A stretch of DNA of 64,000 bases. Source: Thalassococcus sp. S3 (lineage in GTDB: Bacteria > Pseudomonadota > Alphaproteobacteria > Rhodobacterales > Rhodobacteraceae). Shown piece after piece: positions 1-8,320 of the stretch (position 1 is its first letter; each line of letters opens with the position of its first letter). The stretch is from contig NZ_CP022304.1 in assembly GCF_004216475.1 (NCBI RefSeq), forward strand, positions 31,561 to 95,560, in the 5' to 3' direction. The notes under the pieces were generated by a model that was not told the origin of the DNA, made no database searches, and saw only the letters and a program-made list of their open reading frames with translations. A program made the position numbers and the translations under genes.

Positions 1-102
1 GGGAGCGGGCAGGTGGGGCACCAGCTCGGCGAAATAGGGGACCATCAGGCTGTGAAGCCAGGCCCTGTCGGCTTCGGGTGTTGGCAGGATACGGACGGTC
101 AT
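1..102 (-). CDS. GNAT-like N-acetyltransferase, N-terminal fragment (cut by window edge)
   Basis: The reading frame starts with ATG at 102-100 and runs off the left edge of the window, so only about 34 residues are visible. They begin [20 protein letters not shown], which resembles the first strand and helix of GNAT acetyltransferases. The ATG overlaps the TGA of the upstream ABC ATPase by four bases (ATGA at 102-99), so it is translationally coupled to the transporter operon. The family call rests on very little sequence and is tentative. Confidence 0.4.
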   Translation of the reverse strand, partial: MTVRILPTPEADRAWLHSLMVPYFAELVPHLPAP

Positions 103-1727
103 GCGGCCCCCAATTGCGGCAGCCGCGGTGCGGCGGCGATCAGGCTTTGCGTATAGGGATGTGCGGGCGAGGTGAAGACCTCTTCGGTGGGGCCCTGTTC
201 GACGATCTCCCCGGCTTTCATGACCAGAACGCGGTCGGTGACACGACGCACGACGCTGAGGTCGTGGCTGATGAAGAGGTAGCTGAGCTGATATTCGCCA
301 CAGAGGCGGGCCATCAGATCGAGGATCTGGGCGCGGACGGAGACGTCGAGCGCGCTGACGGCCTCGTCAAAGAGGATCAGCTCGGGGCGGATGATCAGGG
401 CGCGGGCGATGGCGATCCGCTGGCGCTGCCCGCCGGAGAATTGGTGGATGTATTTGGTGGCGTCGTCGGGGGAGAGGCCGACGGCGGTCAGGGCCTCGGC
501 GATGGCCTGTTGCAGCGCGTCCCCGCGGGGACGGTCGTGAAGCAAATGGAAGGGTTCGGTGATCAGCCGGTCGACGCGGTGGCGGGGATTGAAACTGCCG
601 AAGGGATCCTGGAAGACCACCTGCATCTTGCGCCGCACGGCAAGGTTGGGCTGGTGGCCGGAGAAGACCGGTTCGCCCGCGAGGCGGATGTCGCCGGATT
701 GCACCTCTTCAAGCCCGAGGATGGCGCGGGTGAGGGTGGACTTGCCGCAGCCCGATTCGCCTACGAGACCAAGGCGTTCGCCGCGTTCGAGTGTGAAGCT
801 GACGTTGTTGACGGCGCGGAAGTGGCGTTGGGGTGCAAAGAGGCGGGTGCGGGGCAGGCGGTAGTCACGGCAGACATCGGTGACTTCGAGGAATGGCGCG
901 GGTGCTGGGCGTGGGGGCAGGGTGACGGGGTGGTCGGAGGCTTCGAACAGCATTTTCGTATAGGGATGCTGCATGTGCCGGAGGAGGTGCTGTGTGGGGT
1001 CGGCCTCCACCACTTCGCCCAGACGCATGACGGTGATGCGGTCGGCCATGTCGGCCACGACGGCGAGGTCATGGGTGATCATCAGGAGGCCCATGCCGTC
1101 TTCTTTGACCAGCTGTTTGAGGAGCGCGAGGATCTGGGCCTGGGTGGTGACGTCGAGCGCGGTCGTGGGTTCATCGGCGATGAGGAGTTTAGGGCGAAGC
1201 GCGATGGCCATGGCGATGACGACGCGCTGACGCTGGCCGCCGCTGAGCTCATGCGGGTAGCGGGTGAGGGGGAATCGGTCTTCGGGCAGGCCGACGCGGG
1301 TGAGGACCTCACGGGTCCGCTCTTTCGCCCTTGCGGGCGGCATCGCTGCGTGGGTGAGGATCGTCTCGGCCACCTGATCGCCGATGGTCTGGACGGGGTT
1401 CAGGGCGGTCATGGGCTCCTGGAAGATCATGCCCACGTCATTGCCGCGGATGGCACACATCTGCGGTTCGGTGGCCTTCAGGATGTCGGTGCCGTCGAGG
1501 GTGATTTGACCGTGGCTCCGCGCGCCCTGCGGCAGGAGTTGCATCACGGCGAGGGCGGTCATGGACTTGCCGGAGCCGCTTTCGCCGGTGACGGCGACGA
1601 TCTCACCGGGTGCGATCTTCAGAGAGATGTCCTTGAGTATGGGGGTGGCGTGGATCGTGAGGGACAGGTTCTGGATGGAGAGTAGCTCGGTTTGGCGCGG
1701 CGCTTCGCCTTGTTGTGACACCGTCAT
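99..1727 (-). CDS. Dipeptide/oligopeptide ABC transporter, fused double ATPase (DppD-DppF type)
   Basis: This cytoplasmic protein of about 542 residues powers a peptide-type importer and carries two complete ABC ATPase domains. The first has Walker A GESGSGKS at residues 48-55, signature LSGGQRQR near 161-168 and Walker B LLIADEP near 181-187. The second has Walker [10 protein letters not shown] near 323-331, a second FSGGQRQR signature and Walker B LILFDEA. Such fusions (YejF/GsiA-like) replace separate DppD and DppF subunits. I chose the ATG at 1727 because it overlaps the upstream permease stop as ATGA; an upstream ATG at 1817 would lie inside that permease. It follows two permeases with four-base overlaps. 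No binding-protein gene is adjacent, so the substrate is unknown. Confidence 0.93.
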   Translation of the reverse strand: MTVSQQGEAPRQTELLSIQNLSLTIHATPILKDISLKIAPGEIVAVTGESGSGKSMTALAVMQLLPQGARSHGQITLDGTDILKATEPQMCAIRGNDVGMIFQEPMTALNPVQTIGDQVAETILTHAAMPPARAKERTREVLTRVGLPEDRFPLTRYPHELSGGQRQRVVIAMAIALRPKLLIADEPTTALDVTTQAQILALLKQLVKEDGMGLLMITHDLAVVADMADRITVMRLGEVVEADPTQHLLRHMQHPYTKMLFEASDHPVTLPPRPAPAPFLEVTDVCRDYRLPRTRLFAPQRHFRAVNNVSFTLERGERLGLVGESGCGKSTLTRAILGLEEVQSGDIRLAGEPVFSGHQPNLAVRRKMQVVFQDPFGSFNPRHRVDRLITEPFHLLHDRPRGDALQQAIAEALTAVGLSPDDATKYIHQFSGGQRQRIAIARALIIRPELILFDEAVSALDVSVRAQILDLMARLCGEYQLSYLFISHDLSVVRRVTDRVLVMKAGEIVEQGPTEEVFTSPAHPYTQSLIAAAPRLPQLGAA

Positions 1728-2539
1728 GTCCGCGCCACCCTGAGCTTTGGGTCGAGCCAGTCGCGCAGGCCGTCTCCCATCAGGTTCAGCCCCAGCACGG
1801 TCAGGATGATTGCGCATCCGGGGATGAGGGCGAGATGCGGCGCGAGGCTGACCATCGTCTGGGCATCGGCCAGCATGCGGCCCCAGCTGGGCGTGGGCGG
1901 CTGCGCGCCGAGGCCCACGTAAGACAGCGCCGCCTCGGCGAGGATGCCGAGGGAGAACTGGATTGTGCCTTGTACGATCAACAGGTTGGTGACGTTGGGC
2001 AGGATATGCTCGGCACTGATGCGGGTGGCGGATTTTCCGGCGACACGCGCGGCGAGGATGAATTCGCGTTGCCAGAGGCTGAGTGCTGCACCGCGGGTGA
2101 TGCGGGCGAAGACGGGGATGTTGAAGATGCCGATGGCGATAATCGCGTTCACGGCACTGGGGCCGAAGACAGCGGTGATCAGGATGGCAATGACCAGTGA
2201 CGGGAAGGCAAAGATTAGGTCGTTGCCGCGCATGATGATCTCATCGAGCCATCCGCCGCTGCGGGCGGCTGCCGCAAGGCCGAGGGGCACGCCTAGAATG
2301 ATGCCGATACCGACGGCCACGAGGGCCACGGCGATGGAGGTCCGCGCGCCCACCATGATCATCGACAGCATGTCACGTCCGAAGTGATCGGTGCCCAGAA
2401 GATGCGTGCCGTTCGGTGTCTGCAGGCGGGCGGGGATGTTCATCGACGCGTGATCGAAGGGCGTCCAGAGGAACGACAGGAGGGCGGCGGCCACGAAAAT
2501 GGCTGTGAGGAGCGCGCCGAGGATCAGGTTGCGCGTCAT
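1724..2539 (-). CDS. Peptide-type ABC transporter permease, DppC family
   Basis: This inner-membrane permease of 271 residues belongs to the DppC/OppC family. It has an N-terminal membrane segment (residues about 6-24), then the short motif LLGTDHFGRD typical of DppC proteins near residues 48-57, and then about five more hydrophobic segments. The EAA loop lies in the last third, with the sequence EAALSYVGLGAQPPTPSWG. It overlaps both the upstream DppB-like gene and the downstream ATPase by four bases (ATGA), so the three genes form one operon. With its partner it should form the channel for a peptide, glutathione, opine or similar small substrate. Confidence 0.92.
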   Translation of the reverse strand: MTRNLILGALLTAIFVAAALLSFLWTPFDHASMNIPARLQTPNGTHLLGTDHFGRDMLSMIMVGARTSIAVALVAVGIGIILGVPLGLAAAARSGGWLDEIIMRGNDLIFAFPSLVIAILITAVFGPSAVNAIIAIGIFNIPVFARITRGAALSLWQREFILAARVAGKSATRISAEHILPNVTNLLIVQGTIQFSLGILAEAALSYVGLGAQPPTPSWGRMLADAQTMVSLAPHLALIPGCAIILTVLGLNLMGDGLRDWLDPKLRVART

Positions 2540-3483
2540 GTCCGGGACCTCAGCCGCGGGTCGACGGCCGCATAGGCGAGATCGACGAGGAAGTTCACGA
2601 GGATCACGGCGAAGACGAGGAGCATGACGACCGATTCCACAACGATCAGATCGCGGGAGCTGATCGATTGGAAGATCAGACGGCCAAGGCCGGGCAGGTA
2701 GAAAACCTGTTCGATAATGATGGCACCGGCGAGCAGGAAGGAGAATTGAAGACCGATGATGGTCAGGACGGGGATCAGCGCGTTGCGCACGCCGTGTCGC
2801 CAGAGGGCCTGGCGGCGGGAAAGGCCCTTGGCCCGGGCGGTGCGCATGAAATCCTCACCCAGGATATCGAGGAGCGACGAGCGCATCACGCGGGCGAGGA
2901 TCGCGGCTTGGGGGAGAGCCAGCGCGATGGCGGGCAGGGTCAGGGCATGCAGGCCGGTCCAGAGACCCTGATCCCAACCGGGAAAGCCACCCGCGCTGAA
3001 CCAGCGCAGGTTGATGGCGAAGACCAGCACCAGCATCATCGCGAACCAGAAATTCGGGATCGCGACGCCCAGTTGGGTGGCGCCCATCACGGTGACATCG
3101 CCGGCCTGTCCCCGCCGGGACGCGGCGTAAATGCCGGCGGGAAAGGCGATGAGTGTGGAGAGCGTCAGGGCATAGAGCGCCAGAGGCAGGGAGACCCAGA
3201 GACGGTCGGCCACCATCTCTGCCACCGGGGTCCGGTAGGTGTAGGAGGTGCCGAAATCGCCCGTGAGCATACCGCCCACCCAGTCGAGATATCGCTGCCA
3301 TTTGGGCACGTCGAGGCCAAGCTCGGCCCGCAGGGCCGCGAGCGTTTCGGGCTGCGCGTTGACCCCGAGCATGAAGGAAGCCGGATCGCCCGGTGCCACC
3401 TCGATCACAAAGAAGATGATCAGGCTGGCGACGGCCAGGCTGATGATCAGAGAGAGCAGGCGTTTGAGCGTATATCGCAGCAT
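2536..3483 (-). CDS. Peptide-type ABC transporter permease, DppB family
   Basis: This inner-membrane permease of 315 residues begins with the typical DppB start (MLRYTLKRLLSLIISL) and carries APGDPA near residue 30. The conserved ARAKGLSRRQALWRHGVRNALIP segment precedes the last membrane helices. It is the first gene of the visible operon. Normally a solute-binding protein gene precedes it, but here a divergent deacetylase-like gene starts only 78 bp away. The binding protein is therefore missing or encoded elsewhere. A family-5 binding protein without its own permeases lies at 39577-41061. Confidence 0.92.
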   Translation of the reverse strand: MLRYTLKRLLSLIISLAVASLIIFFVIEVAPGDPASFMLGVNAQPETLAALRAELGLDVPKWQRYLDWVGGMLTGDFGTSYTYRTPVAEMVADRLWVSLPLALYALTLSTLIAFPAGIYAASRRGQAGDVTVMGATQLGVAIPNFWFAMMLVLVFAINLRWFSAGGFPGWDQGLWTGLHALTLPAIALALPQAAILARVMRSSLLDILGEDFMRTARAKGLSRRQALWRHGVRNALIPVLTIIGLQFSFLLAGAIIIEQVFYLPGLGRLIFQSISSRDLIVVESVVMLLVFAVILVNFLVDLAYAAVDPRLRSRT

Positions 3484-3561
3484 TCTCCGCGCACGTTAGG
3501 GGCGGGCAAGGCGGCGGTCCATAGGGTTGTTTGCGCGCGCGACGGCCTTAGCTTGGCCGCT

Positions 3562-4683
3562 ATGCTGGACCAGCCCCTGTTCATCGGATCGGAGATTTAC
3601 CGTCATTCAAGTTACGGCGGGTGGCATCCCTTGCGGGTGCCGCGTGTATCGACCGTGATGGATCTGAGCCGCGCGCTGGGGTGGTTGCCGGATGCGCAAT
3701 ATGTGCTGTCTCCGCGCGCCAAGCCCAAGGCTTTGATATCCTGGCACGATCCGGATTATGTCGCGGCGCTTCAACGGGCGGAAGAGGCGCAGGAGGCTGG
3801 TGCGGAGGACCGGGCGCGGTTTCATATCGGAACGGTGTCCAACCCGGTTTTCCCGGAGATTTTTCGCAGGCCGGCCACAGCGGCGGGCGGGTCGATGCTG
3901 GCAGGCGAGCTGCTGGCGGAGGGGGGCATCGTCTATCACCCGGCAGGCGGGACACATCATGGAATGCCGGGGCGGGCAAACGGCTTTTGTTATCTCAACG
4001 ATCCGGTTCTGGCGATGCTGAGCCTCAGGCATCACCGGGTACGGCGGCTGCTCTACCTCGATATCGACGCGCATCACCCGGATGGCGTGGAGGTGGGTTT
4101 TGCCGGCGACCCCGACTGCCTGATGATCTCGATCCACGAGGAAAACCTGTGGCCCAAGACCGGGCTGCTGGAGGAGGATGCGGGCGGATCGGCGCTGAAC
4201 CTGCCGGTGCCGCGTGGCTTCAATGACAGCGAAATGTCGTTTGTCCTGAACGCTCTGATCCTGCCTGTAATTGACCGGTTCCGGCCCGATGCCATCGTTC
4301 TGCAATGCGGGGCGGACGGGGTGGAGGAAGACCCGCTGGCGCATCTGGCGCTTTCCAACCAGGCGCATTGGGAGGTTGTGCGATCCCTGATGGGTCTGGC
4401 GCCCCGGCTGCTGGTTCTGGGCGGGGGCGGATACAATCCATGGACGGTCGGGCGGCTCTGGACGGGGGTCTGGGGCGTGCTGAGCGGTCGGGACGTGCCG
4501 GAGCGCTTGCCCAAAGATGCAGAAGACGTGCTCAGAGCGCTAGAATTTCGCGGCAACCGGAGGAGGCGGGATCCGGGGGAGCATCTTTTTACCACGCTGG
4601 CGGATCAGCCGAGATCCGGTGCGGTGCGGCCCGAGATCCGGGAGCGTGTGGGCGTTCTGGCGCGACGTGCGCTGCCGTCCTGA
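3562..4683 (+). CDS. Histone deacetylase / acetoin utilization (AcuC)-like amidohydrolase
   Basis: This zinc-dependent deacetylase-family protein has 373 residues, close to the usual AcuC length. The catalytic His dyad is H132-H133 in THHGMPGRANGFCYLND. The metal site includes D167, D169 and H171 in LDIDAHHPDGV, a second Asp lies in QCGADGVEEDPLAHL, and the transition-state Tyr sits in GGGGYNPW. The motif reads HHPDG where most class I enzymes have HHGDG. The start at 3562 gives the expected N-terminus (MLDQPLFIGSEIYRHSSYG); the frame stays open further upstream, but only antisense to the permease gene. The physiological substrate (acetyl-lysine or acetylpolyamine) cannot be told from the sequence. 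It is divergent from the peptide ABC operon. Confidence 0.9.
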   Translation: MLDQPLFIGSEIYRHSSYGGWHPLRVPRVSTVMDLSRALGWLPDAQYVLSPRAKPKALISWHDPDYVAALQRAEEAQEAGAEDRARFHIGTVSNPVFPEIFRRPATAAGGSMLAGELLAEGGIVYHPAGGTHHGMPGRANGFCYLNDPVLAMLSLRHHRVRRLLYLDIDAHHPDGVEVGFAGDPDCLMISIHEENLWPKTGLLEEDAGGSALNLPVPRGFNDSEMSFVLNALILPVIDRFRPDAIVLQCGADGVEEDPLAHLALSNQAHWEVVRSLMGLAPRLLVLGGGGYNPWTVGRLWTGVWGVLSGRDVPERLPKDAEDVLRALEFRGNRRRRDPGEHLFTTLADQPRSGAVRPEIRERVGVLARRALPS

Positions 4684-4741
4684 CAGCCGATCCATTATCC
4701 GCCACGTCTGGGATCAACCGCGAGAGAGCTGCGCTTCTTCA

Positions 4742-5800
4742 TCACTCGGCGGCCCGGACGGCGCGCGCCAGACATGCCAGATCGTCGGCTGTGTTGTAGA
4801 GGTTTAGCGACAGGCGCAACGGCATGGTCTCTGCCGGTAGGGCGGGGGCGAAGGGTTCGTCCTGCTGCGGGTTGGGTGTCTTCGTGACGATGTCATGTGC
4901 GGCAAGAGACCCAATCAACCCATCGGCGCGCGCCTTGGGGATGGCAAGGCAAAGCGCCCCGGTCATCGGGTCGGGGCCTGCGATCCGGTCAAAGCCCGCA
5001 TCGGCGATGATCACGCGGGCCTCATCGCGCAGCGAGATCAGATGGGACCGGATCCGCGCCACGCCCGGTTTCAGCGCATCGGCCAGAGCGGTGCCCAGAC
5101 CGAGCCGGAGCGCGACATTGGCCTCGAAGGGTCCCAGATTGCCGCGATGGAAGAGGGTCTGCTTGGCCGGGTTCACCCAGAAGAGAGCCGTGTTGCGCGG
5201 GGCACGCAGCCATTTGCGGCACGTTGCGACCAGCGCGTCGCAGCCGATTGCCGTGACGTCGATTGGGACCTGACCAAGGGCCTGTGCCGCATCGATCATG
5301 TAAAAACAGCTCTCGGGCCGGGGTAGCGCGCCGATGGCCTCCACCGGATAAAGCAGGCCCTGAACGCTGGTGACCATGGGCGTGAAGATGGCGGCGACAT
5401 CGTCGTCGATCCGCGCGGCCCATGTGCTTAGATCGGGTGCGGTCAGGTCGAGAGGCGGCAGCACCTCGATCCGGGCGCCGCATTGGGTGGCCAGGGGGCT
5501 GATAAGCCGAATGTTGTCGCCCCATTCATGGGGTGCGACGAGGATGCGCTTGCCTGCCAGCGGCAGACTGGCCGCAAGGCCGAACCACGTGGCGGTCGTG
5601 GTGGTGGAAAACCGCGTATCCTCGGGGCGCGCACCAATCAGGGTGGCGGCATCTTTGTGGATGCGCGACAGCTCCTCCGCTGCCCTCTCGAACGCGGCGG
5701 TCGCGCCTATGGTCTGTTCAAGCTCAAGATGACTGATCATCCGGCGGAGTGCGGCGTCCGACGGCAGGCCATGTCCAGCGGAATTGAGATAGATTGTCAT
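4742..5800 (-). CDS. Class V aminotransferase-fold PLP enzyme
   Basis: This PLP-dependent enzyme of 352 residues has the cysteine desulfurase / isopenicillin epimerase fold. The cofactor Asp is D170 in MIDAAQALG. The Schiff-base Lys is K196 in ATCRKWLRAPR, and a TTTTATWFGLA stretch near residue 66 fits the phosphate-binding loop. No catalytic-loop cysteine of the NifS/SufS kind is evident, so I favour an aminotransferase or lyase over a sulfur-mobilising enzyme. It is convergent with the deacetylase-like gene (58 bp apart) and apparently monocistronic. The substrate is unknown. Confidence 0.82.
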   Translation of the reverse strand: MTIYLNSAGHGLPSDAALRRMISHLELEQTIGATAAFERAAEELSRIHKDAATLIGARPEDTRFSTTTTATWFGLAASLPLAGKRILVAPHEWGDNIRLISPLATQCGARIEVLPPLDLTAPDLSTWAARIDDDVAAIFTPMVTSVQGLLYPVEAIGALPRPESCFYMIDAAQALGQVPIDVTAIGCDALVATCRKWLRAPRNTALFWVNPAKQTLFHRGNLGPFEANVALRLGLGTALADALKPGVARIRSHLISLRDEARVIIADAGFDRIAGPDPMTGALCLAIPKARADGLIGSLAAHDIVTKTPNPQQDEPFAPALPAETMPLRLSLNLYNTADDLACLARAVRAAE

Positions 5801-5912
5801 GCCGGTGTGATAGCAGAGATGCGCCGCGAGATTCTATCGCGGTGTTCGCAGTTTGGCAGAGCGTTTCGAATTGTGCGATTTTCCGGACGGTCGATCCGAC
5901 ATGTTGCGAGAC

Positions 5913-6890
5913 TTAAGCGGTCCGACCGAGCCTGTGTACTTCGACGGTGATGTGCGACACGTGATCAATCTGCCTCAGCATGTCCTTGTAATCCGACACG
6001 GCTTTCGGGGTTTCCGAGGCAATCGACGCGATGACCGAGACGTGGCCCGGACCGATTTGCCAGATATGCAGGTCGGTGATGGTGTCGGTGTCTGTTTCGA
6101 TGACACCGCGTATCCTGCCTTCGATCTCGCCGCTGTCGGGAACGCGATCCAGCAGGACGCCTCCGGTGTCGCGGATCAGGCCCCATGACCAGCGCGAGAT
6201 CACGATGGCACCGACAATGCCCATCAAGGGATCTGCCCAGTACCAGCCGTACCCGCGCCCGACGAGGAGGGCGATGATGGCCAGGACCGATGTCAGGGCA
6301 TCGGCCAGAACATGCAGGTAGGCGGCGCGCAGATTGTTGTCCTGACCATGCTCGTGGTGATGGTGGTGTCCGTGATCGTGGCCATGATGGTGATGATGGT
6401 GGTCGTCGCGGAGGAGCCAGGCGCTCACCAGATTGACGATCAGCCCGATGACAGCCACCATGATCGCCTGTTCGAAGCTGATATCGACAGGCTCCACCAG
6501 CCGCAGCAGGCTTTCCCAGCCGATCAGGAGCGCAATCAGCACCAGGACCACGGCGCTTGCAAAGCCGGCCAGATCCCCGACCTTGCCGGTGCCGAAACTG
6601 AACTTGCGGTTGCTGGCGTTCTTGCGGGCATAGCGATAGGCCAGGACCGCAATCAGCATGGCGCCCGCATGGGTCGACATATGCCAGCCATCGGCGATCA
6701 ACGCCATGGAGCCGAACCAGTGGCCGGCCGTAATCTCGACAACCATCATGGTTGCGGTCAGCAAGATGACTAACCAGACTTTACGCTCGTTCCGTTTCTC
6801 GTTCGTGCCAAGAAAGACATGGTCGTGCGTCAGCGCCGACGCGGTTTCGTCGCCCGTCGTTGGCTTGTTCGATGTGGTCTGGCCCGTCAT
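5913..6890 (-). CDS. dmeF: Cation diffusion facilitator, Co(II)/Ni(II) efflux transporter DmeF
   Basis: This inner-membrane metal-proton antiporter of 325 residues has six predicted helices. TM2 carries ADGWHMSTH and TM5 carries HVLADALTS, the metal-site residues of the CDF family. Between TM4 and TM5 lies a strongly His-rich loop with runs of six and five histidines. That arrangement, together with the RcnR-type regulator overlapping it by ATGA at 6887-6890, matches the DmeRF cobalt/nickel efflux operons of alphaproteobacteria. The start at 6890 is fixed by that overlap; longer frames upstream run inside the regulator gene. The C-terminal domain (SETPKAVSDYKDML to the end) is the usual cytoplasmic dimer domain. 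Zinc export cannot be excluded. Confidence 0.9.
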   Translation of the reverse strand: MTGQTTSNKPTTGDETASALTHDHVFLGTNEKRNERKVWLVILLTATMMVVEITAGHWFGSMALIADGWHMSTHAGAMLIAVLAYRYARKNASNRKFSFGTGKVGDLAGFASAVVLVLIALLIGWESLLRLVEPVDISFEQAIMVAVIGLIVNLVSAWLLRDDHHHHHHGHDHGHHHHHEHGQDNNLRAAYLHVLADALTSVLAIIALLVGRGYGWYWADPLMGIVGAIVISRWSWGLIRDTGGVLLDRVPDSGEIEGRIRGVIETDTDTITDLHIWQIGPGHVSVIASIASETPKAVSDYKDMLRQIDHVSHITVEVHRLGRTA

Positions 6891-7159
6891 TTGAGGTAAG
6901 ACCGCAGAATCGCGATCATCTCTTCGGCGCCCTGGACACGGGCCGCATCCGTGGCTGCGTTCACCACGTGGTTGTGCAGATGTTCCTGGAGAACTTCGTT
7001 GGTCAATCCATTCATGGCGCCGCGGATGGAGGCGATCTGGCGGAGCACTTCGGTGCAATCGGCCTCGGCCTCCAGCGCGCGCTCGACCCCCTCCACCTGC
7101 CCCTTGATCCGGCGAAGGCGCGCGATCAGCTTGGAGTTATCGCGGCTGAGATGGGACAT
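6887..7159 (-). CDS. dmeR: RcnR/CsoR-family metal-sensing repressor (DmeR)
   Basis: This all-helical DUF156-family repressor of 90 residues carries the nickel/cobalt ligand set of E. coli RcnR: H3, C35, H60 and H64. A formaldehyde sensor (FrmR) would lack H3, and a copper sensor would show a different ligand pattern with a second Cys. It should repress its own operon and dmeF and release DNA on binding Ni(II) or Co(II). An AGGAG ribosome site lies 6 bp upstream of the ATG, and a G-tract inverted repeat lies 14 bp upstream of the start. Its stop overlaps the dmeF start by four bases. Confidence 0.93.
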   Translation of the reverse strand: MSHLSRDNSKLIARLRRIKGQVEGVERALEAEADCTEVLRQIASIRGAMNGLTNEVLQEHLHNHVVNAATDAARVQGAEEMIAILRSYLK

Positions 7160-7172
7160 GGCATGCTCCTAA

Positions 7173-7196
7173 ATATACCGTAGGGGGGTATACTAT
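7173..7196 (-). promoter_or_regulatory. Predicted DmeR operator (G/C-tract inverted repeat)
   Basis: On the minus strand the site reads ATAGTATA, six C, TACGGTATAT: A/T-rich arms flank a homopolymeric C tract. That is the typical architecture of RcnR/CsoR-type operators and closely resembles the described rhizobial dmeR operator. It lies directly upstream of dmeR, where it can overlap the promoter. Confidence 0.8.
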
Positions 7197-7393
7197 TAGG
7201 CTGAAGGGATGCAAGCCTTGATGATGACCGGGCCGTCGATCCGCCGGTCTGCATTCCGGTTCCCTTGCCATCTGTATATCTCGCCCGGATTCGCGAGGCC
7301 TCCTCGAGGGCCAGGGGGGATTTGTCCAAACCCGAAAACCTGCAGACCGGGCAGGCTGCCGCAGGGGGAGGGGTTTCGCTTGCACCGACTCAA

Positions 7394-7415
7394 TGTGTCA
7401 GCCATAGTTTACACA
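7394..7415 (+). promoter_or_regulatory. PpsR/CrtJ-type site overlapping the bchG start
   Basis: TGTGT, 12 bases, ACACA. This contains the canonical TGT-N12-ACA palindrome (7396-7413) bound by the redox repressor PpsR/CrtJ. The last A of the extended palindrome is the first base of the bchG ATG, so there is no room for a Shine-Dalgarno sequence between site and start. Confidence 0.7.
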
Positions 7416-8320
7416 TGAGTGTCACCGGAACGATACGAGAGCGCCGCTATCCCGAGCCAGCGGCAATGCTGAGACTGATCAAGCCGATCACATGGTTTCC
7501 ACCGATGTGGGCCTATCTTTGCGGTGTGATCTCGTCCGGCGTGTCGCCGATGGAGAACCTGTTTCTGGTGATCCTCGGCGTGCTGCTGGCCGGTCCCATC
7601 GTCTGCGGGATGAGCCAGGCGGCCAATGACTGGTGCGACCGCCATGTGGATGCGATTAACGAGCCTGACCGGCCGATCCCGTCGGGGCGCATTCCGGGCC
7701 GTTGGGGGCTGTGGATCGCCCTGGCGATGTCGGCCCTGTCGCTGTTCGTGGGCTGGCAGCTTGGGCCATGGGGCTTTGGCGCCACCGTTCTGGGCGTGCT
7801 GGCGGCCTGGGCCTATTCGGCGGAGCCTGTGCGCCTGAAGCGTTCGGGCTGGAGCGGGCCGGGACTGGTCGGTCTCAGCTACGAGACGCTGCCGTGGTTC
7901 ACGGGCGCTGCCGTGCTGAGCGCAGGTGCGCCGAGCGCAGAGATTGTGATCGTGGCCCTGCTTTACGGACTGGGCGCGCACGGGATCATGACGCTCAATG
8001 ATTTCAAGGCGCTGGAGGGGGATCGCCAGATGGGCGTGAATTCTCTGCCCGTGGTGCTGGGACCACGCCGTGCGGCGCAGGTGGCCTGTATCACGATGAC
8101 GATCCCACAACTGGTGGTGCTGATCCTGCTCTTCCTCTGGGGCAAGCCGCTGCATGCGGCGGGGGTCACGACGATGCTGGCGCTGCAATTCTGGGCGATG
8201 ACGGTGATGTTCAAGGACCCCAAGGGCAAGGCGCCCTGGTATAACGGCACGGGCGTTCTGTTCTACGTAAGCGGCATGATGATCAGCGCCTTTGCGCTGC
8301 GTAATCTGGGAGCGTTCTGA
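7415..8320 (+). CDS. bchG: Bacteriochlorophyll synthase (geranylgeranyl/phytyl transferase)
   Basis: This UbiA-family membrane prenyltransferase of 301 residues esterifies bacteriochlorophyllide a. The first Asp-rich motif NDWCDRHVDAINEPDRPIPSG starts at residue 71 and the second lies in NDFKALEGDRQMG near 195-207. About eight hydrophobic segments follow the IKPITWFPPMWAYLCG N-terminus, which is characteristic of BchG. The ATG at 7415 gives the family-like MSV start but has no ribosome site. The open frame extends further upstream to 7265 without family similarity. It is the first gene of bchG-bch2-bchP-idi and is coupled to the next gene by TGATG. bchE and bchJ, the usual upstream neighbours, are absent. 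Confidence 0.96.
   Translation: MSVTGTIRERRYPEPAAMLRLIKPITWFPPMWAYLCGVISSGVSPMENLFLVILGVLLAGPIVCGMSQAANDWCDRHVDAINEPDRPIPSGRIPGRWGLWIALAMSALSLFVGWQLGPWGFGATVLGVLAAWAYSAEPVRLKRSGWSGPGLVGLSYETLPWFTGAAVLSAGAPSAEIVIVALLYGLGAHGIMTLNDFKALEGDRQMGVNSLPVVLGPRRAAQVACITMTIPQLVVLILLFLWGKPLHAAGVTTMLALQFWAMTVMFKDPKGKAPWYNGTGVLFYVSGMMISAFALRNLGAF

Noticed and set aside
78..1685. 535-codon plus-strand open frame opposite the ABC ATPase
   Set aside because: Shadow of the two-domain ATPase. The translation is rich in Gly, Asp and Glu with no recognisable domain.
2668..3561. N-terminal extension of the deacetylase-like gene
   Set aside because: The frame is open upstream, but only antisense to the DppB permease gene. 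The family N-terminus begins at 3562.
4742..5800. Cysteine desulfurase (NifS/SufS) for the class V enzyme
   Set aside because: The catalytic-loop cysteine expected in desulfurases is not evident and no Fe-S assembly genes are nearby.
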